6,574 nucleotides of DNA from Actinomycetes bacterium (GTDB lineage Bacteria > Actinomycetota > Acidimicrobiia > Acidimicrobiales > RAAP-2): positions 1 through 6,574 of the forward strand of contig JANXTQ010000129.1 of NCBI GenBank assembly GCA_025352305.1. Reading direction: 5' to 3'. The position numbers and the translations under genes are program-made. The notes beneath the pieces were generated by a model. That model was not told the origin of the DNA and made no database searches. It saw nothing but the letters and a program-made list of their open reading frames with translations. This document shows, piece by piece, positions 1 to 5,386 of this stretch; position 1 is the first letter of the stretch; the number at the start of each line of letters is the position of its first letter.

Positions 1-735
1 GTGACTCACGTCGCCAGCAAATCGTGCGTCGCGCTGCAGGCGCAGGACCAACTGTTCGATCATGGTGTTAAACGACGTGGCCAGTGTCGCAACTTCGGAG
101 TTCTTCGGATCTTCGGGAATGCGCGTATCGAGTTCTCCGGCCGCAACGCGTTGTGCAGCGGCGGAAGCCACTTCGAGCGGTGCCATGGCCCGCCGCGTTA
201 TCAGTGAACCGCTCAGGGCACCGAGCAGCGACGTAAATAGTGCGCCGCCCGCGAAAATTAGAAACAAGCGCTTGAGCGTCGCTTCGAGGTCCCCCAAACT
301 GTGCAACTGGTAGTACGTCGCGTGACTGGTCGGCAACGGAACGTCAATGAACAGTACGGGCGTGCCGTGTCGCAGCACGACTTGGCGCGAGACAACGTCG
401 CGCACGGCCATGCGTCGAAGAGCTGAGGGAATTACCTTCTGCGACGTGTTGGCCTTCGTCGCGTACCACTGTCCCTGCCAGCGCAGGAACGACGTTGACG
501 ACGTGGCGACGTCGAGTGAATGAAGAACTTCCGGCAAACTCTCGGGACTGGTCGTGAGCGCATTACGAACTAGGGCCGCGTTGACGTAGGCCTGTCGTAA
601 ATCAGTGGCTTGGCGTTCAGTAACCAGGATGTGTCGAACCCCGAAGTAGGCGAGCGAGGCAAAGACCACACTCAGCAACGTGGCGCCGACGCCGAAGGCG
701 AGACTCAAGCGCAGACGCAGGCTGCGCCGGCGCAC
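1..735 (-). CDS. HAMP-domain sensor histidine kinase, MtrB-like (C-terminal part beyond window)
   Basis: This is an inner-membrane sensor kinase that should autophosphorylate on histidine and pass the phosphate to the adjacent response regulator. Reading the minus strand gives 245 open codons. Residues 1-10 are rich in arginine. TM1 spans about 11-34, an extracytoplasmic sensor region about 35-156, and TM2 about 157-181. A HAMP domain follows (about 180-232, with the conserved proline in RAMAPLE), then the start of a HisKA domain, RFAGDVSH. The last codon in the window, at bases 1-3, is the histidine expected to be phosphorylated, so the dimerisation and ATP-binding domains lie outside. The GTG start at 733-735 directly abuts the TAA of the regulator gene, and I see no clear ribosome site of its own, so translation is probably coupled. 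The sensor region ending in PVLFIDVPLP and YYQL, followed by TM2 and HAMP, recalls MtrB. That assignment is an inference; 'HAMP histidine kinase' is safe. Confidence 0.9.
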   Translation of the reverse strand, partial: MRRRSLRLRLSLAFGVGATLLSVVFASLAYFGVRHILVTERQATDLRQAYVNAALVRNALTTSPESLPEVLHSLDVATSSTSFLRWQGQWYATKANTSQKVIPSALRRMAVRDVVSRQVVLRHGTPVLFIDVPLPTSHATYYQLHSLGDLEATLKRLFLIFAGGALFTSLLGALSGSLITRRAMAPLEVASAAAQRVAAGELDTRIPEDPKNSEVATLATSFNTMIEQLVLRLQRDARFAGDVSH

Positions 736-1410
736 TTAGAGCACCAACTTGTAGCCCGTGCCGCGAACAGTGAGTAGGTGCGTCGGCACGGCGGGGTCCG
801 GTTCAATCTTGGTTCGCAGTCGACGAATGTGGACATCGACGAGGCGACCGTCTCCGAAGTAGTCATATCCCCAGACTCGTTCCAATAGATCCTCGCGGCT
901 GAGCACTTTGCCGTTGACCATCGCGAGTTCCGTCAGCAATCGAAACTCCGTGGCGGTCAGGTGAACTTCGGTTCCGTCGGTGAGTTTGGCAGAGCCTTCA
1001 TCGGGAGTGACGATGAGATCGCCGAGGGTAAAAGCATTGGCTTGATCTACCGGTCGTCGACGCAGGTGCGCTCGCACGCGAGCGAGGAGCTCTTGGGCCA
1101 CGTACGGTTTAGTGACGTAGTCATCGGCGCCCGCTTCGAGGCCCGCAATGATGTCGGTGGTGTCGTCACGAGCGCTCACCACCACAATGGGAACGTCCGA
1201 CACGGCGCGCAGTGCCCGACACGCGTCAATGCCGCTCATGGCGGGCAACATCACGTCCACAATCACCACGTCGGCGGCGAGACGCCCGAACTGTTCGATT
1301 CCCGCTTCGCCCGTCGCGGCGTCATCGACGTCGTAACCCTCGCTTTGAAAAATGAGTCGCAGCGACTCGCGAATGCGATCGTCATCTTCAATGATCAAAA
1401 TTCGTGCCAT
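736..1410 (-). CDS. OmpR/PhoB-family response regulator, MtrA-like
   Basis: This is a cytoplasmic DNA-binding response regulator of 224 residues, the usual length for the OmpR family. The receiver domain (about 1-118) has the acidic pocket E8-D9-D10, the phospho-acceptor D52 in VDVMLP, the switch residue S79 in VVVSA, and K101 in TKPY. The winged-helix domain (about 127-222) carries the typical EFRLL, LLERVWGYDY, VDVHIRRLR and TVRGTGYK stretches. The ATG start is supported by GGAG on the minus strand at 1416-1419, five bases upstream. The partner kinase starts immediately after the stop, so the two form one transcription unit with the regulator first. The C-terminal domain resembles actinobacterial MtrA, which controls cell-wall and division genes. 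Other OmpR regulators such as PrrA or RegX3 look similar, so I leave the symbol blank. The lpqB gene normally found after mtrAB cannot be checked because the window ends inside the kinase. Confidence 0.95.
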   Translation of the reverse strand: MARILIIEDDDRIRESLRLIFQSEGYDVDDAATGEAGIEQFGRLAADVVIVDVMLPAMSGIDACRALRAVSDVPIVVVSARDDTTDIIAGLEAGADDYVTKPYVAQELLARVRAHLRRRPVDQANAFTLGDLIVTPDEGSAKLTDGTEVHLTATEFRLLTELAMVNGKVLSREDLLERVWGYDYFGDGRLVDVHIRRLRTKIEPDPAVPTHLLTVRGTGYKLVL

Positions 1411-1481
1411 GGCGTCTCCGACCGTCGTGGTCAGCCTACTGAGAGCAGTGAATTAAATAGGTGGAGCGTTAGCCTTGCTAC
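1411..1481. promoter_or_regulatory. divergent intergenic region between the response regulator and xerC
   Basis: These 71 bases separate two divergent genes, so promoters for both directions should lie here or in the gene ends. The only AT-rich island is AATTAAATA at 1451-1459. It offers a weak plus-strand -10 (TTAAAT, 1453-1458, 4 of 6 consensus) and a weak minus-strand -10 (TATTTA), but I see no convincing -35 for either. A small inverted repeat, ACTG-AGAG-CAGT, lies at 1438-1449. The minus-strand ribosome site of the regulator (GGAG) is at 1416-1419. Assignment as a shared control region follows mainly from gene orientation. Confidence 0.4.
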
Positions 1482-2390
1482 GTGGCAAAGAGCCGAACGG
1501 TTGAAGAGGTCCCCTCCTCGTGGCGTGAAGCGCAGTTTGTGACCCATCTCACGGCGCGGGATCGCTCCGAGCAGACACAGCGCGCGTACCGCGCCGACGT
1601 GAAGGCTTTTCGTGAGTGGTGTGGCGAGTGCGGATTGAGTGATCCCGCCGACGTGTCTCGCCGCGACGTTCGCGCGTACTTGGCGCACCTCATGAACCGA
1701 GGTGACCAGCGCAGTTCCACTCTGCGGCACCTGGCGTCGCTGCACACGTATTTTTCGTGGCTGGTTCACGAGGAGTACCTCGACGCCGACCCCACCGCGT
1801 CGGTCAGTGCGCCCAAGGCCCTGCAGCAACTTCCCGCACTCGTTGTACGTGAACAGTTGGCAACGCTGCTCGACGCTGACTGGGGCAGCGACCCCTGGGC
1901 GCTACGTGATCGAGCAATTTGCGAAGTTCTCTACGGAGCGGGTGTTCGCGTGAGTGAACTGTGCGGACTCGACATTGATGACGTGCAGTGGTCGAGCGGA
2001 ACGCTGACGGTGCTCGGCAAAGGGCGCAAGGAGCGCATGGTTCCACTACACGAGGTGGGAGTGGAGTCTCTTCGTCGCTGGCGCGACGAGGGTCGCGGAC
2101 AGGTCATGGGCTCCAGCGGCGACAGCGCCGCGTTATTTGTCAATCGGCGAGCCAATCGATTGAGCTCGCGCGACGTGCGACGCGTCTTGGACCGGCGACT
2201 GGGAGCGGGTCACATTCATCCGCACCAACTTCGCCACACCTTCGCCACGCACTTATTAGAAGGCGGAGCGGACATACGTGTCGTCCAAGAACTACTGGGC
2301 CACGAAAGTCTGACGACCACTCAGATCTACACCCACGTCTCTAAGGCGCGCCTGCAAAAGGTCCACCACCAGAGCCACCCACGCGCGTAG
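1482..2390 (+). CDS. xerC: tyrosine recombinase XerC
   Basis: This is a site-specific tyrosine recombinase that, with XerD, resolves chromosome dimers at dif near the division septum. At 302 residues it is close to the family length (E. coli XerC is 298). The N-terminal core-binding (SAM-like) domain covers about 14-100, with S/T-x-x-T-x-x-AYRADVKAF typical of the family. The catalytic domain follows with every active-site residue visible: R156 in GAGVRVSEL, K180 in GKGRKER, H248 and R251 in HQLRH, H274 in LLGHESL, and the nucleophile Y283 in IYTHV. The tail SHPRA is also typical of Xer proteins. The GTG at 1482 is the first start after an in-frame TAG at 1470. A GGAG at 1463-1466 is 15 bases away, too far to be ideal, and a downstream GTG at 1539 would cut the first helix. 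Its position upstream of rpsB matches the actinobacterial xerC location, so XerC is preferred over XerD. Nothing suggests an integrase of a mobile element. Confidence 0.93.
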   Translation: MAKSRTVEEVPSSWREAQFVTHLTARDRSEQTQRAYRADVKAFREWCGECGLSDPADVSRRDVRAYLAHLMNRGDQRSSTLRHLASLHTYFSWLVHEEYLDADPTASVSAPKALQQLPALVVREQLATLLDADWGSDPWALRDRAICEVLYGAGVRVSELCGLDIDDVQWSSGTLTVLGKGRKERMVPLHEVGVESLRRWRDEGRGQVMGSSGDSAALFVNRRANRLSSRDVRRVLDRRLGAGHIHPHQLRHTFATHLLEGGADIRVVQELLGHESLTTTQIYTHVSKARLQKVHHQSHPRA

Positions 2391-2428
2391 CGATTAGCGA
2401 GAAGTCCCCGAGCCGGAGCGACTAACAT

Positions 2429-2443
2429 TGAGAGGCCCTCTCA
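2429..2443. repeat. 15-bp perfect palindrome upstream of rpsB
   Basis: TGAGAGG-C-CCTCTCA has two perfect 7-base arms around a single central C. As DNA it could be a dimeric-protein operator. As RNA only about five base pairs could form, around the loop GGCCC. It overlaps the possible -35 element TTGAGA at 2428-2433. No run of T follows, so it is a poor fit to an intrinsic terminator. Confidence 0.6.
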
Positions 2444-2488
2444 GAGCGAGAAGGTATTTACGTCGTTGCGTCTCGATATTCGTACGGT

Positions 2489-2511
2489 CGCCCTCGGGCG
2501 CTCTCGGGGCG
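2489..2511 (+). repeat. GC-rich near-duplicated segment and hairpin in the rpsB leader
   Basis: CCCTCGGGCG (2491-2500) is followed directly by the near copy CTCTCGGGGCG (2501-2511). CGCCC at 2489-2493 can pair with GGGCG at 2496-2500 or, alternatively, with GGGCG at 2507-2511. The segment lies 16 bases upstream of the rpsB ribosome site. Mutually exclusive pairings of this kind are compatible with a regulatory leader but could also be chance in GC-rich DNA. Confidence 0.35.
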
Positions 2512-2538
2512 TGATTTGAACCGAACGAAAGGAAAACA

Positions 2539-3273
2539 GTGGCACTCGTCACTTTGAAGGAACTGTTGGACTCGGGCGTGCACTTTGGGCACCAGACCCG
2601 CCGTTGGAATCCGAAGATGCGTCGTTTCATCCTCGGTGAGCGCAACGGCATCTACCTCATCGATCTTCGCAAGACCCTCGTCGGCATTGAATCGTCGTAC
2701 GCCTACGTGCGCGACCTCGTCGCGGGCGGCGGCACGATTCTGTTTGTCGGCACCAAGAAGCAGACCCAGGGACCCATTGCTGAGTACGCCGACGCGTGCG
2801 GCATGCCCTACGTCAACCAGCGTTGGTTGGGCGGAATGCTCACCAACTTCGCGACCGTTGCGGGTCGCGTCAAGCGAATGGTGGAGCTTCGCTCCATGCA
2901 GCGCGCGGGGGACTTCGAAAATATGCCCAAGCGCGAAGCACTGCGTCACAGCCGCGAACTGGACAAGTTGGAGCGCAACCTCGGTGGCATCTCCAATCTG
3001 CACACGTTGCCGAACGCCATTTTCGTCATCGACACCAAGAAGGAACACATCGCGGTGACCGAAGCGCGAAAGCTCGGCCTGCCCGTTGTTGCGGTCGTGG
3101 ACACCAACTGTGACCCCGACTTGATTGACTACGTCATTCCCGGCAACGACGACGCCATCCGCGCCGGCGCACTGCTGTGTCGCGTCATTGCTGACGCCGT
3201 TGTTGAAGGTCGTTTTATTGCGCACAACCGTCCGAAGGTGGCTCCCAAGCCCGCCGCGACGGTTCTCGCCTAA
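2539..3273 (+). CDS. rpsB: 30S ribosomal protein S2
   Basis: S2 is a structural protein of the small ribosomal subunit; it binds late in assembly, near S1 (where present) and the mRNA exit side. The product is 244 residues, close to the E. coli protein (241). Family signatures are clear: [19 protein letters not shown] at residues 9-27, GTKKQ near 71-75, and [15 protein letters not shown] at 89-102. The region [18 protein letters not shown] and the [12 protein letters not shown] stretch are also typical. A coiled-coil-like helical insert (about 110-150) contains the [26 protein letters not shown] sequence. The C-terminus is short ([14 protein letters not shown]), without the long tail of some actinobacterial S2 proteins. 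The GTG start at 2539 is fixed by the ribosome site GAAAGGA five bases upstream and by the conserved N-terminus [10 protein letters not shown]. It is the first gene of the translation cluster, followed by tsf after 33 bases. Confidence 0.98.
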   Translation: MALVTLKELLDSGVHFGHQTRRWNPKMRRFILGERNGIYLIDLRKTLVGIESSYAYVRDLVAGGGTILFVGTKKQTQGPIAEYADACGMPYVNQRWLGGMLTNFATVAGRVKRMVELRSMQRAGDFENMPKREALRHSRELDKLERNLGGISNLHTLPNAIFVIDTKKEHIAVTEARKLGLPVVAVVDTNCDPDLIDYVIPGNDDAIRAGALLCRVIADAVVEGRFIAHNRPKVAPKPAATVLA

Positions 3274-3306
3274 ATTCCCACTCGCTTACCCACAAGGAGA
3301 TTCACG

Positions 3307-4098
3307 GTGTCGTTCACCGCTAAGGACGTACAAAGTTTGCGCCAGGCTACGGGCGTTGGAATTCTGGATGCTAAAAAGGCACTGGAAGCCAACGACGGAG
3401 ATATGGATGCCGCTACTCAGTGGCTACGCGTGCAGGGTCTAGCCTCCGCTGCCAAACGTGCTGATCGTGACGCCTCTCAGGGCGCGGTCTCGGTGGTCAA
3501 AGACGGCAACGTCGCGGCCATTGTGGAGATGCGCTGTGAGACGGACTTCGTTGCCAAGTCTGAGGGATTTGTTGCGCTCGTCGATGACATTGCCGCGCGA
3601 GTCGCCGCTGACGGTGAGGCAGCGACCTCTCAGTTCACCGAGCAGATCGAAACAATGCTCACCACGTTGAAAGAGAACATCTCACTCGGCAAGGTCTATC
3701 GACTCGTGGCCGGTGAGGGCGAAATCATTGATACGTACCTGCACGAGCAGTCCGGACGAGGCGTTAACGCGGTCGCGGTCGTCGTTAAGGGCGCGAACCA
3801 AGAGGTCGCGCACGAAGTCGCCGTCCACATTGCGTTTTCTAAGCCCGTCTACTTGAGCCGAGACGACGTTCCGCAGTCAGAAGTCGACGCCGAGCGCAAG
3901 ACCGTCGAAGAGATTTCGCGCAATGAAGGCAAGCCCGAAGCGGCGCTGCCCAAGATCATTGAGGGCCGCCTAAATGGATGGTTCAAGGACCGCGTCCTGC
4001 TTGAGCAGCCCTTCGTCAAAGACGAAAAGCAGACCATTGATCAGTACGTGGGTGCGGGTTCAATCACGGCGTACGCCCAAGTGGTCGTCGGCGCCTGA
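3307..4098 (+). CDS. tsf: translation elongation factor Ts
   Basis: EF-Ts is the cytosolic nucleotide-exchange factor that releases GDP from EF-Tu so that it can be reloaded with GTP. The product is 263 residues, slightly shorter than E. coli EF-Ts (283). The N-terminal UBA-like domain (about 4-52) includes LRQATGVGILDAKKAL and a WLR-x-x-GL helix. The EF-Tu-contacting motif TDFVA is at residues 79-83. The core domain continues through LKENISLGK (121-129), AHEVAVHIA and the C-terminal KIIEGRLNGWFKD (216-228) and LLEQPFVKD. The GTG start at 3307 has an excellent ribosome site, AAGGAG at 3294-3299, seven bases upstream. Small departures from the usual pattern are WLRVQG in place of WLRxKG, and ASQGAV where AAEGxV is common. 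It lies between rpsB and pyrH, the standard place. Confidence 0.98.
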   Translation: MSFTAKDVQSLRQATGVGILDAKKALEANDGDMDAATQWLRVQGLASAAKRADRDASQGAVSVVKDGNVAAIVEMRCETDFVAKSEGFVALVDDIAARVAADGEAATSQFTEQIETMLTTLKENISLGKVYRLVAGEGEIIDTYLHEQSGRGVNAVAVVVKGANQEVAHEVAVHIAFSKPVYLSRDDVPQSEVDAERKTVEEISRNEGKPEAALPKIIEGRLNGWFKDRVLLEQPFVKDEKQTIDQYVGAGSITAYAQVVVGA

Positions 4099-4100
4099 GG
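4097..4100 (+). promoter_or_regulatory. pyrH: pyrH ribosome-binding site overlapping the tsf stop codon
   Basis: GAGG at 4097-4100 shares its first two bases with the tsf stop TGA (4096-4098) and lies six bases before the pyrH GTG at 4107. A ribosome terminating on tsf would cover this site, so re-initiation or translational coupling is likely. It supports 4107 as the pyrH start. Confidence 0.6.
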
Positions 4101-4106
4101 CCCTCG

Positions 4107-4817
4107 GTGCGAAGAGTCGTCTTAAAACTCTCGGGTGAGGCCTTGGCCTCGAGCTCGAGTGTTGAAACCATTGATGCCACGACCGTGGACTATTTGGCGA
4201 CGGAGATTGCGGCGTCGTGCGAACTGGGCGGACTCGAACTCGCCGTAGTGGTGGGCGGCGGAAACATTTGGCGCGGTGCCACGGGCGCCATGGCCGGAAT
4301 GAATCGAGCCAACTCGGACCTCATGGGCATGCTCGGAACCGTTATTAACGCCCTCGCGCTTCAAGACGCGATTGAGTCACATGGTCGACCCACGAGAGTG
4401 ATGTCCGCCATTGACATGAATCAGGTCGCCGAGCCCTACATTCGCCGTCGCGCCGTTCGCCACTTGGAAAAAGGCCGCGTCGTCATTTTTGCTGCCGGGA
4501 TGGGCAATCCGTACTTCACGACCGACACGCCCGCGGCGCAGCGGGCCGCGGAGATTGAGGCGGAGATTGTGCTGAAGGGAACTCACGGGGGAGTCGACGG
4601 CGTCTACAGCGCCGACCCGAAACTGTTTCCCGACGCCACGAAGTTTGACGTGCTGAGTTTTGACGAAGTTCTCGCCAAAGATCTGCGAGTAATGGACTTA
4701 ACGGCCATCACCTTCTGCAAAGACAACTCGCTGCCGCTACGCGTTTTTGACCTGATGGCCCCGGGGAACCTTCGTCGCGCCCTCGCAGGCGAGGCCGTGG
4801 GTACGCTGGTGAAATGA
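4107..4817 (+). CDS. pyrH: uridylate kinase (UMP kinase)
   Basis: PyrH phosphorylates UMP to UDP with ATP, a step of de novo pyrimidine nucleotide synthesis, and acts as a cytoplasmic hexamer of the amino-acid-kinase fold. The product is 236 residues (E. coli 241). Visible family motifs are KLSGEAL at 7-13 (phosphate binding), GGGNIWRG at 50-57, DLMGMLGTVINALALQDA at 71-88, GNPYFTTDTPA at 134-143 (nucleoside site) and VDGVYSADP at 163-171. The C-terminal LRVMDLTAITFCKDN and PLRVF stretches are also characteristic. The loop before VDGVY reads LKGTHGG, one or two residues longer than in the homologues I remember. The GTG start leaves six residues before KLSGEAL, as expected. The gap from tsf is eight bases, and its stop overlaps the frr start as ATGA, so it is co-transcribed and probably translationally coupled to both. 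Confidence 0.98.
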   Translation: MRRVVLKLSGEALASSSSVETIDATTVDYLATEIAASCELGGLELAVVVGGGNIWRGATGAMAGMNRANSDLMGMLGTVINALALQDAIESHGRPTRVMSAIDMNQVAEPYIRRRAVRHLEKGRVVIFAAGMGNPYFTTDTPAAQRAAEIEAEIVLKGTHGGVDGVYSADPKLFPDATKFDVLSFDEVLAKDLRVMDLTAITFCKDNSLPLRVFDLMAPGNLRRALAGEAVGTLVK

Positions 4818-5386
4818 TGGACTCCGAGATGATCGACCTGGTCTTAGAGGACACTCGCGACAAGATGGCGCGCGCGCTGGATCACCTGCGTAGCGAGTTC
4901 GCCGGGGTACGCACCGGTCGAGCCAGCGCCTCGCTCGTCGACGGTCTCATTGTTGACTACTACGGCTCCAACGTCGCTCTTAAAACCCTGGCCGGTTTTT
5001 CGGTTCCCGAACCGCGCATGTTGGTGATCTCTCCGTTCGACAAGGGCGCCATGGCGGCCATTGAAAAAGCGATCCAGAACTCCGACCTCGGTCTCAGCCC
5101 GTCCAACGACGGGATCATTATTCGACTCGCTTTTCCGCCGTTGACCGAAGAACGACGCAAAGCTCTCGTCAAGATCGTTCGTCAAAAGGCCGAAGACGGC
5201 AAGGTCGCCATTCGCGGAGTGCGCCGACACGCCCGCCAAGAACTTGACGCGTTGGAAAAAGAGCACGGTCTGTCAACCGACGAAATTGAGCGAGTGGAAA
5301 AGACCCTCGACAAGTGGACTCATGATGAAGTTGCGACGGTCGATACGTTGCTGAGCCAAAAGGAGCACGAGCTTCTTGAAGTTTGA
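4814..5386 (+). CDS. frr: ribosome recycling factor
   Basis: RRF works with EF-G to split the post-termination ribosome so that the subunits can be reused. The product is 190 residues (E. coli 185). The family pattern is present throughout: MARALDHLRSEFAGVRTGRAS early on (R-T-G-R-A is diagnostic), VDYYG, SVPEPRMLVISPFDK, then IEKAI-x-x-SDLGL-x-P-x-NDG and PPLTEERRK, and the C-terminal helix of the three-helix bundle with VRRHARQELDALEKEHG and the ending LLSQKEHELLEV. The start is ambiguous by one codon: ATG at 4814 overlaps the pyrH stop as ATGA, and a second ATG follows at 4817. The only purine-rich site nearby is GGTG at 4808-4811, two bases from the first ATG and five from the second, so 4817 may be used more. 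Its 3' end contains the ribosome site and start of cdsA. Confidence 0.98.
   Translation: MMDSEMIDLVLEDTRDKMARALDHLRSEFAGVRTGRASASLVDGLIVDYYGSNVALKTLAGFSVPEPRMLVISPFDKGAMAAIEKAIQNSDLGLSPSNDGIIIRLAFPPLTEERRKALVKIVRQKAEDGKVAIRGVRRHARQELDALEKEHGLSTDEIERVEKTLDKWTHDEVATVDTLLSQKEHELLEV
5358..5365 (+). promoter_or_regulatory. cdsA: strong ribosome-binding site for cdsA inside frr
   Basis: AAAAGGAG at 5358-5365, within the frr coding sequence, lies ten bases before a TTG at 5376 in the cdsA frame. It is one of the strongest ribosome sites in the window and is the main reason to start cdsA at this TTG, and so to treat the long N-terminal tail as translated. Confidence 0.65.

Larger units (their letters stand above)
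2391..2538 (+). promoter_or_regulatory. rpsB: xerC-rpsB spacer: probable promoter and leader of the rpsB operon
   Basis: This is the longest gap in the window (148 bp), and it precedes the ribosomal protein operon, so a strong promoter and an untranslated leader are expected. Candidate elements are a -10-like TAACAT at 2423-2428, a -35-like TTGAGA at 2428-2433 (5 of 6), and TATTTA at 2455-2460. The last two are 21 bases apart, longer than the usual 16-18, so no pair is convincing. The ribosome site GAAAGGA at 2527-2533 sits five bases before the GTG start of rpsB. The region also holds a 15-bp palindrome and GC-rich near repeats, listed separately. I see no T-tract terminator for xerC, so read-through into rpsB is possible. 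Confidence 0.5.

Noticed and set aside
1..735. Truncated kinase as a pseudogene.
   Set aside because: The frame is open to the window edge with no stop or shift; the truncation is only the window boundary.
1411..1481. MtrA-type direct-repeat binding site (GTnAC repeats) for autoregulation.
   Set aside because: Only loose partial matches can be found by eye, with no clear paired repeat.
961..1542. A 193-codon plus-strand open frame antisense to the response regulator and running into xerC.
   Set aside because: The regulator on the other strand has every family residue, and this frame has no domain, so it is a shadow.
1482..2390. Integrase of a prophage or genomic island.
   Set aside because: Length, the SHPRA tail and position beside rpsB fit housekeeping XerC. 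No attachment-site repeats or cargo genes are visible.
2429..2443. Intrinsic terminator for xerC.
   Set aside because: The arms are almost contiguous, leaving a short stem, and no T-run follows.
2458..3225. A 255-codon open frame antisense to rpsB.
   Set aside because: It mirrors the codon phase of a certain ribosomal protein gene in GC-rich DNA and has no recognisable domain or ribosome site, so it is a shadow of rpsB.
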